Positions 56,235-64,000 of a stretch of 64,000 nucleotides of DNA are shown piece by piece; position 1 is the first letter of the stretch, and each line of letters begins with the position of its first letter. The translations under genes and the position numbers were made by a program. The DNA comes from Castellaniella hirudinis. Lineage in GTDB: Bacteria; Pseudomonadota; Gammaproteobacteria; Burkholderiales; Burkholderiaceae_B. The notes beneath the pieces are model-generated. The model made no database searches, had not been told where the DNA came from, and saw only the letters and a list, made by a program, of their open reading frames with translations. Where the stretch lies: NCBI RefSeq assembly GCF_042651965.1, contig NZ_JBHSDY010000010.1, forward strand, positions 558,001-622,000, given 5' to 3'.

Positions 56235-56954
56235 ATGCCGCTTCATGCGTCACAGGGCGGCCAGGCCCTCGTCGAAACGCTGGTCGTGCTCACTGTCCTG
56301 GGCAGTCTGTGGCTGGGCATCGCCTGGCTGGGGCGCCTGCAGGATGCCGGCTTGCAACTGGCCCATGCCAGCCGGCGCACCGCCTTCGCCCATGCCCACC
56401 AGGGGCTGACTCCGGCGGCGTTGGACCGCGCCGGGGATGGCTATCTGGATGCGCCCAGGCATCGCTGGCGGACCCGGCAGGGGCGGGATCTTCTGGCGGG
56501 CGAAGCGCGCCTGGACATTGAATCCTTGGGCGCCATGACTGGATTGCAAGCCGGCGATCCCGCGGCCGGGGCGGCGGACCTGCGCCGCGAGCTGCGGCTG
56601 GGCGATCCGACCGTCTGGCGCGCCGTTGCGCGGGTCCAGACCGCCGGTGGGGCGGACACGACCGGCGCCGTGCATGACTTCGACCGGCTTGGGCTCAGTC
56701 TGCAGCGCCACACCGCGATTCTGAGCGGCGATGGCGCGGCGGGGGACGATGCCGAGGCCCAATCGCTCATGGCAGGCAGTCCGCGCGCCTGGGGTGCCGC
56801 GGCCTCGGCATCCCGGGCCGCGGGTCAGGCGGTCCTGGGTCGCGTGAAGGGCGTGGACGCTGCCTGGGGCCGTGCCTTGCCCGAGTGGGACTGGACCGGC
56901 CCTTGGACGGGGAGCGTACCGCGTCCGCACCTGCAGCCCTGGAGGCAGCCATGA
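56235..56954 (+). CDS. TadE-like minor pseudopilin
   Basis: The 239-residue protein has GG/QALVE at residues 8-14 followed by a hydrophobic helix (LVVLTVLGSLWLGIAWLG), the TadE prepilin-like start with Glu14 as the conserved acidic residue. The remainder (about 60-239) is Ala/Gly/Arg-rich and not identified. It starts 1 bp after the TadG-like gene and overlaps the next gene as ATGA. Confidence 0.7.
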   Translation: MPLHASQGGQALVETLVVLTVLGSLWLGIAWLGRLQDAGLQLAHASRRTAFAHAHQGLTPAALDRAGDGYLDAPRHRWRTRQGRDLLAGEARLDIESLGAMTGLQAGDPAAGAADLRRELRLGDPTVWRAVARVQTAGGADTTGAVHDFDRLGLSLQRHTAILSGDGAAGDDAEAQSLMAGSPRAWGAAASASRAAGQAVLGRVKGVDAAWGRALPEWDWTGPWTGSVPRPHLQPWRQP

Positions 56955-57715
56955 AGTCATGTTTCCTGCGCCCGTTCCTGCGCCTGCTCTCGTCCCCGCG
57001 TCCGTCCGCGATGCTTTCAGCCGTCGTGCTGCTGTCCGTCGGTCCGTCCGTCGCAGCGCCGCCGCTGTGGGATCCGGCGCGCGCTGCCGGGCTGGCGGCC
57101 TGGACCTGGGCAGCGCCTCAGGGGGTTGATCTGCCCGGGGCCCGCTTGCGGATGCGGCGCTTTCGGGCGCCGATGGCGCCGGCAGACGCGGCGCGGCAAC
57201 TGGCACGGGCAGGGGCGTCCCGCTTCGATCGCGTGCAGTTTTCCGGCGCAGTGCTGTCCCTATCGGGTGTTTACGAGGGACAGCATTGGTTGGCGCAACT
57301 GCGGCCGGCCGATGACGGCGGTGCGGGCACGATCGGTCTGCTATCCAGCCTGGGGCCGGCGGATCGACGCGAGGCCGGCTTCAACCCGGCGGAACTCGCG
57401 CCCGTTGATGCGCGGCCCGTGCTGCGTGCGTCCAGCCGCCTGGCGGGCGCTACCGGTTTGGTGGCCAGCTATCTTTGTCCCGGCTCGTATCCGCGCGTGG
57501 CTGCCGCCGTGCGCCGTGCCCTATGGGTCCGGCACTGGCGTCCTGTGGCGGTTCCGGGTGCGGGGGCAGCAGCTCCCGGGGCCGTGAAAGGACAGGCCGA
57601 CCCGGTCGCCGGAGAGTGGGCGCGGCCGGATGGCGCCCGCCTGACGGTCCATCTTTACGCTCGGGCGGATGCCGTCACCCTGACATTCTGGCATCGGCCC
57701 AAGGAGTCCTCATGA
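56951..57715 (+). CDS. Secreted protein of unknown function in the Tad operon
   Basis: This 254-residue protein has an N-terminal signal peptide (about residues 20-36, ending PSVAAP). The mature part contains short beta-rich stretches (FDRVQFSGAVLSLSG, HWLAQLRPADD, LTVHLYARADAVTLTFWH) and no known motif. It is locked between tadE-like and cpaB-like genes by 4-bp overlaps on both sides, so a periplasmic role in pilus assembly is likely. It takes a place where standard Tad loci have other small subunits. Confidence 0.75.
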   Translation: MKSCFLRPFLRLLSSPRPSAMLSAVVLLSVGPSVAAPPLWDPARAAGLAAWTWAAPQGVDLPGARLRMRRFRAPMAPADAARQLARAGASRFDRVQFSGAVLSLSGVYEGQHWLAQLRPADDGGAGTIGLLSSLGPADRREAGFNPAELAPVDARPVLRASSRLAGATGLVASYLCPGSYPRVAAAVRRALWVRHWRPVAVPGAGAAAPGAVKGQADPVAGEWARPDGARLTVHLYARADAVTLTFWHRPKESS

Positions 57716-58704
57716 ACTTTCCATTCCTTCGCATTCCACGGTCCGCCGTGCTGGGGGTGTTGGCCCTGGGGGCTGGTCTGCTGGCGGCGGGCGCTCTGGC
57801 CTTGCACGTCCGCGAACGCGAGCGGCAGATCGAGGACCGCGCCCGCCTGGACATGGTCGAACGCATCGTGGCGGCCCGGGACCTTACGGCCGGCACCCGG
57901 TTGACGCCGGACGATCTGGCGGTGCGCAGCTTTCCTGCCCGCTGGGTGGGTGGCGATACTTTGCCGCTGGCCCGGCTGGGTGAGCTCGAAGGCCGGGTCC
58001 TGGGGGCCGCCGTGCGGGCCGGCGATGCGCTGGTGCCCGCGCATACCGTGCGTTCCCAGGCGGCTTTCTCCGAACACCTGGCCCCGGGGCGGCGGGCGAT
58101 CACGCTGCCCGTGGATCAGGTCAATGCCTTGTCCGGCCTGCTGCAGCCCGGCGATCTGATCGATCTGTACGTGTCCTTTGATCATCAGCGCAAACGTCTG
58201 ACGGCGCCGTTGCTGCAGGGCGTGCTGGTGCTGGCGACGGGCCGTGAGACCCGAGCAACCGAGGCCGGGGCCGAGGAATCCTCCTATTCCACCGTGACCT
58301 TGGATGCCGCCCCCGAGGACGTGGTGAAGCTGGTCGCCGCCCGTCAGGCCGGCACGCTGACCGCCATCCTGCGTCATCCCGGCGATGCGCGCGCCGACCG
58401 CCGGGCCGCCCGGGGCGATCTGGCGTCCCTGCTGGGCGTGGGCGACCCGCCGCGCACTCCGACTCGGCGCGCCGTCATCTTGTACGGCACTTCGGGCGCC
58501 CGCGCCTTGCCGGCCTGGGCCAACCCGGAAGGACAGGCCGCACGGCCCGGCAACGGCTGGTTCGACCTGCCCGAGGGGCAGGCCTTGGCCAGCGCCTGGA
58601 TGCGTGCGCTGGCGGGACAGGCCGTGTCGGCGGGCGATGACGAGGGTGATGACTCCGGTTCGGCAGAGCCGCCGGATCAGCGTGCGGATGGAGAGGCTTC
58701 ATGA
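57712..58704 (+). CDS. cpaB: Flp pilus assembly protein RcpC/CpaB
   Basis: The 330-residue protein has an N-terminal membrane anchor (about 12-32) and a SAF domain (IVAARDLTAGTRLTPDDLAVRSFP at about 50-73; LAPGRRAITLPVDQVNALSGLLQPGDLIDLYVSF at about 123-157). RcpC supports the secretin and helps stabilise the pilus at the outer membrane. The C-terminal 25 residues are acidic. The start overlaps the preceding stop as ATGA. Confidence 0.9.
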   Translation: MNFPFLRIPRSAVLGVLALGAGLLAAGALALHVRERERQIEDRARLDMVERIVAARDLTAGTRLTPDDLAVRSFPARWVGGDTLPLARLGELEGRVLGAAVRAGDALVPAHTVRSQAAFSEHLAPGRRAITLPVDQVNALSGLLQPGDLIDLYVSFDHQRKRLTAPLLQGVLVLATGRETRATEAGAEESSYSTVTLDAAPEDVVKLVAARQAGTLTAILRHPGDARADRRAARGDLASLLGVGDPPRTPTRRAVILYGTSGARALPAWANPEGQAARPGNGWFDLPEGQALASAWMRALAGQAVSAGDDEGDDSGSAEPPDQRADGEAS

Positions 58705-60116
58705 AGGTGTGTCCGGCCTTGTGCCTGCTCTGTATCCTGACCCTGCCGATGCCTGTTCCGGCGGCCGTTTCGGCTCCCGTCACCGAAACGCCCCTGGCCC
58801 TCCAGGCGGGCGAGGTCCGGGTGCTGGGCATTCCCGGCGTGGCTCGCGTCGCGGTGGGCGACGGCAAGATCCTGAATGCGGTCAGCACCGACGACCGTGA
58901 AGTCATCGTCTTCGCCCGCAAGCCGGGTTTCAGCACCTTGCATGCCTGGACGGCGGATGGGCAGGCCTACCGCTATGCCGTCGAGGTCGCCCCTGAGGGC
59001 GCGCGTCAGTTGCAGGATGAATTGCGCGGCCTGCTGGAGCGCATCCCGGGCGTGCGCGTGACGTCCCTGGGCGACAAACTGCTGGTCGAAGGCGACGAAC
59101 TGTCCGACGGTGACCGCCAGCGTTTGACGGAACTGGGACGCCGCTATCCGCAATTGCTGGATTTCACCGGCACGGTCGGCTGGGACCAGATGGTGCTGCT
59201 GGACGTGCGCGTGGTCGAAGTGCCTCGCTCTCTGCTGCGCGAAGTCGGCCTGCGCTGGGGCAGCGAAGGCGCCGGGGGCGTGAATGCCGGCCTGGGCTGG
59301 GACGGGGGATCACGCCGCTACGCCGACCGGCCGGGGGAAACCGTGCTGCCTCTCGTCTTCCCGTCACCGCAGGCGGCCGGCTACTTCGGCATCAATGCGC
59401 TGCTGTCGGCGCGCATCGACCTGCTGGCCCAGGACGGACGGGCCGTGGTGCTGGCCCAGCCCCAACTGCTGGCCCGCAGCGGCGCGACCGCTGAATTCCT
59501 GGCGGGGGGCGAAGTGCCCTACAGCACCGTGGACGGCAACGGCAATACCCAAACGGCTTTCAAGCCCTATGGGGTGTCGCTGCGCATCACGCCGTCCATC
59601 GAACGCAGCGGCGCCGTGCGGTCGCGCCTGGAGGTCGAGGTCAGCGCCATCGATCCCGCCTTGTCGGTGCCGAGCGGGCCGTCCCTGAAGACCCGGCGCA
59701 CAGCCACCGAGTTCAATGTGCGCTCGGGCCAGACCCTGGTGCTGGCCGGATTTCTGTCGCGTGACGCGGCCCGCAACGTGGACCGTCTGCCGGGCCTGGG
59801 CGACCTGCCGATTCTGGGGGCGTTGTTCCGCTCCACGCGCTTTCAGCGCAATGAAACGGAATTGGCCATTCTGGTGACGCCGCACCTGGTGACGGCGGAC
59901 CATCCCGATCTGCGCCGCCGTGTCCAGCGCGCGGATGCGATCCTGGACCGGGCATTTCCGGCCGAGCCCTCGCTGCTGGCCCCCATCCGGGCCTTGCCGC
60001 CGGCTTCCGTCCAGACGCCTCGGACGGCATGGAACCCGCGCGCCGTCGGCCCCGGTTCCCAATGGCAAGGAGCCGCCGTCGAACCGCAGCATACCGTTGG
60101 GGGAGCCAGACCATGA
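58701..60116 (+). CDS. cpaC: Flp pilus secretin RcpA/CpaC
   Basis: The 471-residue outer-membrane secretin has a signal peptide (about 1-21), a pilus N-domain (VRVLGIPGVARVAVGDGKILNAVS, GFSTLHAWTADG), a BON-like part and a secretin domain (ALLSARIDLLAQDGRAVVLAQPQLLARSGATAEFLAGGEVP through VRSGQTLVLAGFLSR and LPGLGDLPILGALFRS). It forms the gated channel for the Flp pilus. The Pro/Ala-rich tail after residue 415 is probably flexible. Confidence 0.93.
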   Translation: MKVCPALCLLCILTLPMPVPAAVSAPVTETPLALQAGEVRVLGIPGVARVAVGDGKILNAVSTDDREVIVFARKPGFSTLHAWTADGQAYRYAVEVAPEGARQLQDELRGLLERIPGVRVTSLGDKLLVEGDELSDGDRQRLTELGRRYPQLLDFTGTVGWDQMVLLDVRVVEVPRSLLREVGLRWGSEGAGGVNAGLGWDGGSRRYADRPGETVLPLVFPSPQAAGYFGINALLSARIDLLAQDGRAVVLAQPQLLARSGATAEFLAGGEVPYSTVDGNGNTQTAFKPYGVSLRITPSIERSGAVRSRLEVEVSAIDPALSVPSGPSLKTRRTATEFNVRSGQTLVLAGFLSRDAARNVDRLPGLGDLPILGALFRSTRFQRNETELAILVTPHLVTADHPDLRRRVQRADAILDRAFPAEPSLLAPIRALPPASVQTPRTAWNPRAVGPGSQWQGAAVEPQHTVGGARP

Positions 60117-62023
60117 ATGCATCGCGGCAGGCGGACGGTCCTGTTCACGCTCATGATCTCTTGCATAGGCCGCGTCCCATCGATCCGGCCCACGCCGTCG
60201 AACTCGACCTCTGTTTCGAGGACGGCCGGCGCCGGCGTGAACGCTGCGTCCTGCCGCTGCTGATCGGACGGGATGCGGCGTGCGGACTGGCGCTGCGCGC
60301 CTGGCGCGTCGGGCGCCGTCATGCGCGTTTGCAGTGGCGTCGGGACGAGGTCTGGATCGAAGACCTGGGGTCTCTGTGCGGCACGACCGTCAATGGAGAG
60401 AGGATCGCCGCGTACGGCCCGCTCCTGGCGCATGACGAGGTGGTCATCGGTCCGTGCCTGATGCGTGTCCTGCCGGCGGGAACGGCCGTCGAGCCGCAGG
60501 CGGATCAGGCGGCGCCGACTGTGGCTGCGGAATATGCATTGGACGCTGCCGCAGCGGGCGCCGGGGCGATGGATGTCGGGGTGGAGGGCGTTCGCACGAT
60601 GGCCGGGATCCGTCACGAACCATGGCGTGCCGACCCGTCGCCGTACCGGGCGGCGCCCGGGCACGAGACGGGCGGCACGCATCCGGGCGACGTGCATGCA
60701 GACGAGCCAGGAACGCCGCCCATTGACGTCGCCAGGTCCGCGGCACCCGCGGCGCAAGCCCACCGCCGTCGCCTGCACGAGGGCCTGATCGCCGCGCTGC
60801 AACTGCGGCGCCGCGACATCGGCGGCATGAGCGACGCCGCGCTGCGGGCCGAGGCCGCCGCCGTGCTGGCCGGCCTGATCGCGGCCGATCAGGCCTTGCC
60901 GCTGGATCTGGACCGCGAGGCGCTCGTCCGTGAACTGGTGGACGAGGCCGTCGGCCTGGGGCCGCTGGAGCCGCTGCTGGCCGACCCGAGCGTCACGGAG
61001 ATCATGGTCAACCGCCATGATGAAATCTTCGTCGAGCGGGGCGGGCGATTGACGCGCGCCGCAGCCGGCTTCAGCGGTGAACAGGCCGTGCTGGGCATCA
61101 TCGACCGGATCGTGGCGCCGCTGGGGCGGCGGATCGACGAAAGCGCGCCCATGGTCGATGCCCGTCTGCGCGACGGTTCGCGGGTGAACGCGGTGATCGC
61201 GCCCATCGCCTTGCGCGGGGCCAGCCTGACGATCCGCAAGTTTCCCGCCCGGCGCCTGGACATGTCCGACCTGCTGGCCGTCGGCGCCCTGGACGAAGCC
61301 ATGGCGCGGTTTCTGACGCACTGCGTGCGCCATCGCAAGAACCTGATCGTGTCCGGAGGCACGGGCTCGGGCAAGACCAGCCTGCTGAACGTGTTGTCCA
61401 ATGCCATCCCGGACGGTGAGCGCATCATCACCATCGAGGACGCTGCCGAATTGCGCCTGAATCACGCCCATCTGGTCAGCCTCGAAGCCCGGCCGCCCAA
61501 CCCGGAGGGCCGGGGCCGCGTCGAGATCCGCGATCTGGTGCGCAACGCGCTGCGCATGCGCCCGGACCGCATCGTGGTGGGGGAATGCCGGGGCGGCGAG
61601 GCCTTCGACATGCTGGCTGCCATGAACACCGGGCACGAGGGTTCGCTGACCACCTTGCACGCGAACAGTCCGCGCGACGCGCTGGGTCGATTGGAAACCA
61701 TGATCCTGATGGCGGGCATGGATCTGCCGCTGGCGGCGATCCGCGAACACGTGGCTTCCAGCATCGACTTCATCGTGCAACTGGTGCGCGCCGCCGACGG
61801 CCGGCGTCTGGTCAGTGCGATCGTCCAGGTGGCAGGCCAGGAAGGCGGCCGCATCCAGTTGCAGGACCTGTTCCTGGGCCGCGCCGGGCCGCCTGCCGTG
61901 TTCACCGGCTGCGGCCTGCCGCCCGATGGTTTCGAGGGCGCGGCTGCGCTGGACGTTGCGCTGTTTTCCGGCCGCACGGTGGTCCAGGGCCGGGCGGCGA
62001 TGGATCCGGAGCGTCGATCATGA
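60113..62023 (+). CDS. FHA-TadA (CpaF-type) fusion ATPase
   Basis: This 636-residue protein joins two parts. Residues about 30-118 look like a forkhead-associated domain (LLIGRDAACGLALRAWRVGRRHARL, DLGSLCGTTVNGERI), which binds phosphothreonine. After a low-complexity linker (120-215), residues 220-630 are a TadA/CpaF secretion ATPase: VNRHDEIFVERGG, Walker A GGTGSGKTS with K421, the Asp box TIEDAAELRL, Walker B MRPDRIVVGECRGGEA and the His box TGHEGSLTTLHANSP. It powers pilin assembly at the inner membrane. The usual tadZ gene is absent before it. Confidence 0.9.
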   Translation: MNASRQADGPVHAHDLLHRPRPIDPAHAVELDLCFEDGRRRRERCVLPLLIGRDAACGLALRAWRVGRRHARLQWRRDEVWIEDLGSLCGTTVNGERIAAYGPLLAHDEVVIGPCLMRVLPAGTAVEPQADQAAPTVAAEYALDAAAAGAGAMDVGVEGVRTMAGIRHEPWRADPSPYRAAPGHETGGTHPGDVHADEPGTPPIDVARSAAPAAQAHRRRLHEGLIAALQLRRRDIGGMSDAALRAEAAAVLAGLIAADQALPLDLDREALVRELVDEAVGLGPLEPLLADPSVTEIMVNRHDEIFVERGGRLTRAAAGFSGEQAVLGIIDRIVAPLGRRIDESAPMVDARLRDGSRVNAVIAPIALRGASLTIRKFPARRLDMSDLLAVGALDEAMARFLTHCVRHRKNLIVSGGTGSGKTSLLNVLSNAIPDGERIITIEDAAELRLNHAHLVSLEARPPNPEGRGRVEIRDLVRNALRMRPDRIVVGECRGGEAFDMLAAMNTGHEGSLTTLHANSPRDALGRLETMILMAGMDLPLAAIREHVASSIDFIVQLVRAADGRRLVSAIVQVAGQEGGRIQLQDLFLGRAGPPAVFTGCGLPPDGFEGAAALDVALFSGRTVVQGRAAMDPERRS

Positions 62024-62865
62024 CGATCCTGGTTTTTTTGGCGCTGGCGGGCAGTGTCGCGTGCGCCGTCTGGTGGCTGCTGGTCCGGGCCGAGCGTGCC
62101 TGGACCCGCTACGAGGATCGCCTGCGCGACGAGACCCGGCACACCTTGGACGCGTCCTTTCTGTTCCTGGACATGGCGCAACTGCGGCCGGCCGTAGCCG
62201 CCCTGGGCCTGATCCTGATGCTGGCGGCGGCCTGGCTGGCGGGCCGCTGGTGGGGCGTGCTGCCCGTGCTGGCGGGACTGCTATGCGCGCCGCCGCTGAT
62301 CCTGCGCCACGTGCGCCGTCGCCGGGCGCGGCGCTTCGACGCTCAATTGCCCGATCTGGTTCAGGCGCTGGCCGGGGCATTGCGGGCGGGGGCAGGGGTC
62401 CAGCCGGCCTTGCAGCATCTCGTGGCCCAGTCCAGCCCGCCGCTGTCCCAGGAATTCGGCCTGATGCTGCGCGAACAGCGCCTGGGCCTGAGTTTCCAGG
62501 ATGCCTTGCTGCAGTTGCGCGCCCGCATGCCGACCGAATCTTGCGGGCTGGTGGTGTCGGCGCTGGGGATCGCCGCCCGCACGGGCGGCAGTCTGGCCGA
62601 TACGCTGGAAAGCATCGCCCAGACGCTGCGGGCGCGCCAGCACTGGATGGGGCGGGTCGAGGCGTTGACCGCCCAGGGGCGCATGCAGAGCCGCATCATG
62701 GCGGGCTTGCCGGTAGCGCTGGCCCTGGTGCTGAGCCGCCTGGAACCCGAAGCCATGGCGCTGCTGTGGCAGACCTGGTACGGCTGGATCGTGCTGACGG
62801 CGATTCTGGTGCTGGAAGGCCTGGGCATCCTCTGGATCAGACGGATGGTGGCAATCGAGGTGTAG
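62020..62865 (+). CDS. tadB: Tad pilus inner-membrane protein TadB
   Basis: The 281-residue protein has an N-terminal helix, a pair of helices (about 55-95) and a C-terminal helix around a type II secretion F domain (FDAQLPDLVQALAGALRAGAGVQPALQHLV through LGIAARTGGSLADTLESIAQTLRAR). TadB and TadC form the platform on which TadA works. The start overlaps the ATPase stop as ATGA; an earlier start would run through that gene. Confidence 0.92.
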   Translation: MTILVFLALAGSVACAVWWLLVRAERAWTRYEDRLRDETRHTLDASFLFLDMAQLRPAVAALGLILMLAAAWLAGRWWGVLPVLAGLLCAPPLILRHVRRRRARRFDAQLPDLVQALAGALRAGAGVQPALQHLVAQSSPPLSQEFGLMLREQRLGLSFQDALLQLRARMPTESCGLVVSALGIAARTGGSLADTLESIAQTLRARQHWMGRVEALTAQGRMQSRIMAGLPVALALVLSRLEPEAMALLWQTWYGWIVLTAILVLEGLGILWIRRMVAIEV

Positions 62866-62887
62866 CGCGAACACCCGAGGAGACGAC

Positions 62888-63751
62888 ATGACGTGGTTCT
62901 GGATCGGTTTGTGCTTGGCGGTGCTGGCGGTCTGCCTGGGCTTGTGGGTGCTGGGCAGTCCCTGGGCCGCCGCGCGCGGCGAAGCCCGGACGCGGGCGCC
63001 CGCGTTCTGGTGGCCCTGGGTGCTGGCGCTGGCGCCCTGGTGCGCGCCTTTCGTCACCTGGCGCATGCGCCGGGACTTGCGGCGCTGGGGGCCGCGCGCC
63101 GGCCTGGCGGCGCATTGGCAGGCGGATCGCTGGCTGGCGGCCTGTGTGCTGGCGGCAGGCTGTGGCGTCGCCTTGGCCGGGGCGGGGGCGCTGATGGGGG
63201 CCGCATCCGCGCGGATCGGCATCCCGGCGGTACTGGCGGGCGCTGCCTTGGGCTTCGCCTGGCCGGATCAGGCGCTGCGTCGCCGCGCCGCCCTCAGGCG
63301 GGGGCGGATGATGCGCGAGCTGCCCTTCATGCTGGATCTGCTGACCCTGTGCGTGGAAGCCGGCCTCAGCCTGCCGGCGGCCCTGCATCAGGTGGCCGGT
63401 CATGCGCCGGAAGGCCCGTTGCGCCAAAGCCTGCGGGACGCGGCCGCGCTGGAGCGCACTGGCATGGACCGGCCGCGCTGGCTGCAGCACTGGGCGGATC
63501 ATGCGGATGTGCCCGGCGTCCTCAATCTGGTCACGGCCTTGTCCCAGTCCGACCGGCTGGGCATGAGCCTGGGCCCTCTGCTGCGGGCCCAGGCCGAGCG
63601 CCAGCGCAGTGAACGCTTTCTGCGCGCCGAGAAACTGGCGCTGGAGGCGCCCGTGCGGATGCTGTTCCCCATGGTGCTGTGCATCTTCCCCTGCACCTTT
63701 CTGGTCATCGGTTTTCCCGTGGCGGCGAAGCTGCTGGATGCGGGGTTCTAG
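62888..63751 (+). CDS. tadC: Tad pilus inner-membrane protein TadC
   Basis: The 287-residue protein resembles TadB in layout. It has helices at about 2-22, 40-56, 78-118 and 252-275, and an F domain (LPFMLDLLTLCVEAGLSLPAALHQVAGHAPEGPLRQSLRDAA and the SDRLGMSLGPLLRAQAERQRSERFLRAEKLALEAPVRM block). It begins 22 bp after tadB and is followed after 2 bp by the DUF192 gene. Confidence 0.92.
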   Translation: MTWFWIGLCLAVLAVCLGLWVLGSPWAAARGEARTRAPAFWWPWVLALAPWCAPFVTWRMRRDLRRWGPRAGLAAHWQADRWLAACVLAAGCGVALAGAGALMGAASARIGIPAVLAGAALGFAWPDQALRRRAALRRGRMMRELPFMLDLLTLCVEAGLSLPAALHQVAGHAPEGPLRQSLRDAAALERTGMDRPRWLQHWADHADVPGVLNLVTALSQSDRLGMSLGPLLRAQAERQRSERFLRAEKLALEAPVRMLFPMVLCIFPCTFLVIGFPVAAKLLDAGF

Positions 63752-63753
63752 GG

Positions 63754-64000
63754 ATGTCGCGTCCCTTTCGGCAACTCTCCTGGCGCGGCCCCCGTGGGCC
63801 CGCTCCATGGCTGGATACGGCGCAACCGCTGCGCCTGTATTGCGCGCGTTCTTTCGTCGCGCGTCTCCTGGGCTTGCGTGGATGGCCGGACTGGGGGACG
63901 TCGCCCCGAGGCCTGCTGTTGCCGGACTGCCGCGCCGTGCATACGCTGGGGCTGGCGCAAGCCGTGGATCTGGTGTTCCTGGATGCCGGGGGGCGGGTCG
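63754..64000 (+). CDS. DUF192 family protein, cut by the window end
   Basis: The frame is open from ATG at 63754 to the window end (82 codons). It shows the DUF192 pattern: ARSFVARLLGLRG at residues 32-44, GLLLPDCRAVHTLGLAQAVD and LVFLDAGGRV at the cut end. Many DUF192 proteins keep a similar VHT-x-x-M/L core after a short leader; the function is unknown. The position 2 bp after tadC makes it part of the Tad operon. Here no obvious signal peptide precedes the domain. Confidence 0.75.
   Translation, partial: MSRPFRQLSWRGPRGPAPWLDTAQPLRLYCARSFVARLLGLRGWPDWGTSPRGLLLPDCRAVHTLGLAQAVDLVFLDAGGRV

Overview
This is a GC-rich, tightly packed bacterial chromosome segment. Gene content (pyrB with a long N-terminal extension, rdgC, a hemC-hemD-hemX-hemY run, metR/metE, recA-recX, a DUF2889 gene, two TRAP transport operons, a Tad pilus cluster) points to a betaproteobacterium of the order Burkholderiales, most likely Alcaligenaceae-like. 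This placement is inferred from gene content and protein style only; no rRNA or species marker is present.

Layout. 1-311: a CAT-anticodon tRNA with its own terminator, beside a left edge carrying repeated TGCCTAC motifs that may be one end of an integrated element. 369-6413: a catabolic island of dctP-dctQ-dctM TRAP transporter, amidohydrolase and a cysteine-less Asp/Glu-racemase-fold protein, read leftward, with a divergent GntR/FCD regulator. 6521-15553: a giant alpha-2-macroglobulin with a thioester motif, its partner pbpC, and a lipoprotein resembling the SecD P1 head domain. 15708-17000: pyrB. 17221-22139: a second TRAP operon, a class III aminotransferase and a convergent LysR regulator. 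22213-24352: a beta-propeller protein and a ChaN-like lipoprotein below a Fur-like site. 24560-26946: rdgC, then rmlC and rmlA. 27086-31951: an SMC / KITE / kleisin condensin operon of the MksBEF/Wadjet kind, with no nuclease gene. 32094-36114: an asparagine-synthase-like enzyme, an MFS exporter and a divergent TetR regulator with a cluster of operator-like repeats. 36165-40009: a TctDE-like two-component pair with an MHS-family transporter. 40177-41928: LexA-boxed recA and recX. 41956-45270: metR/metE. 45455-48360: a DUF2889 gene whose stop codon lies in a 165-bp MITE-like element, then sucCD. 48465-53059: a 31-residue membrane microprotein and the hemCDXY run. 53107-54348: ppa and a fumarylacetoacetate-hydrolase-family gene.

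54508-64000: a Tad (Flp pilus) assembly operon: Flp-like prepilin, TadG-like and TadE-like pseudopilins, an unrecognised secreted protein, RcpC/CpaB, secretin RcpA/CpaC, an FHA-TadA fusion ATPase, TadB, TadC and a DUF192 protein cut by the window end. Most junctions are ATGA overlaps or very short gaps, so it should be transcribed as one unit. TadZ and the prepilin peptidase are not in the visible part.

Most genes are housekeeping. The features most worth following up are the nuclease-less Mks/Wadjet-like operon, the FHA-TadA fusion Tad locus with its orphan secreted protein and long prepilin leader, the MITE that ends the DUF2889 gene, and the HTH-like extension on PyrB.
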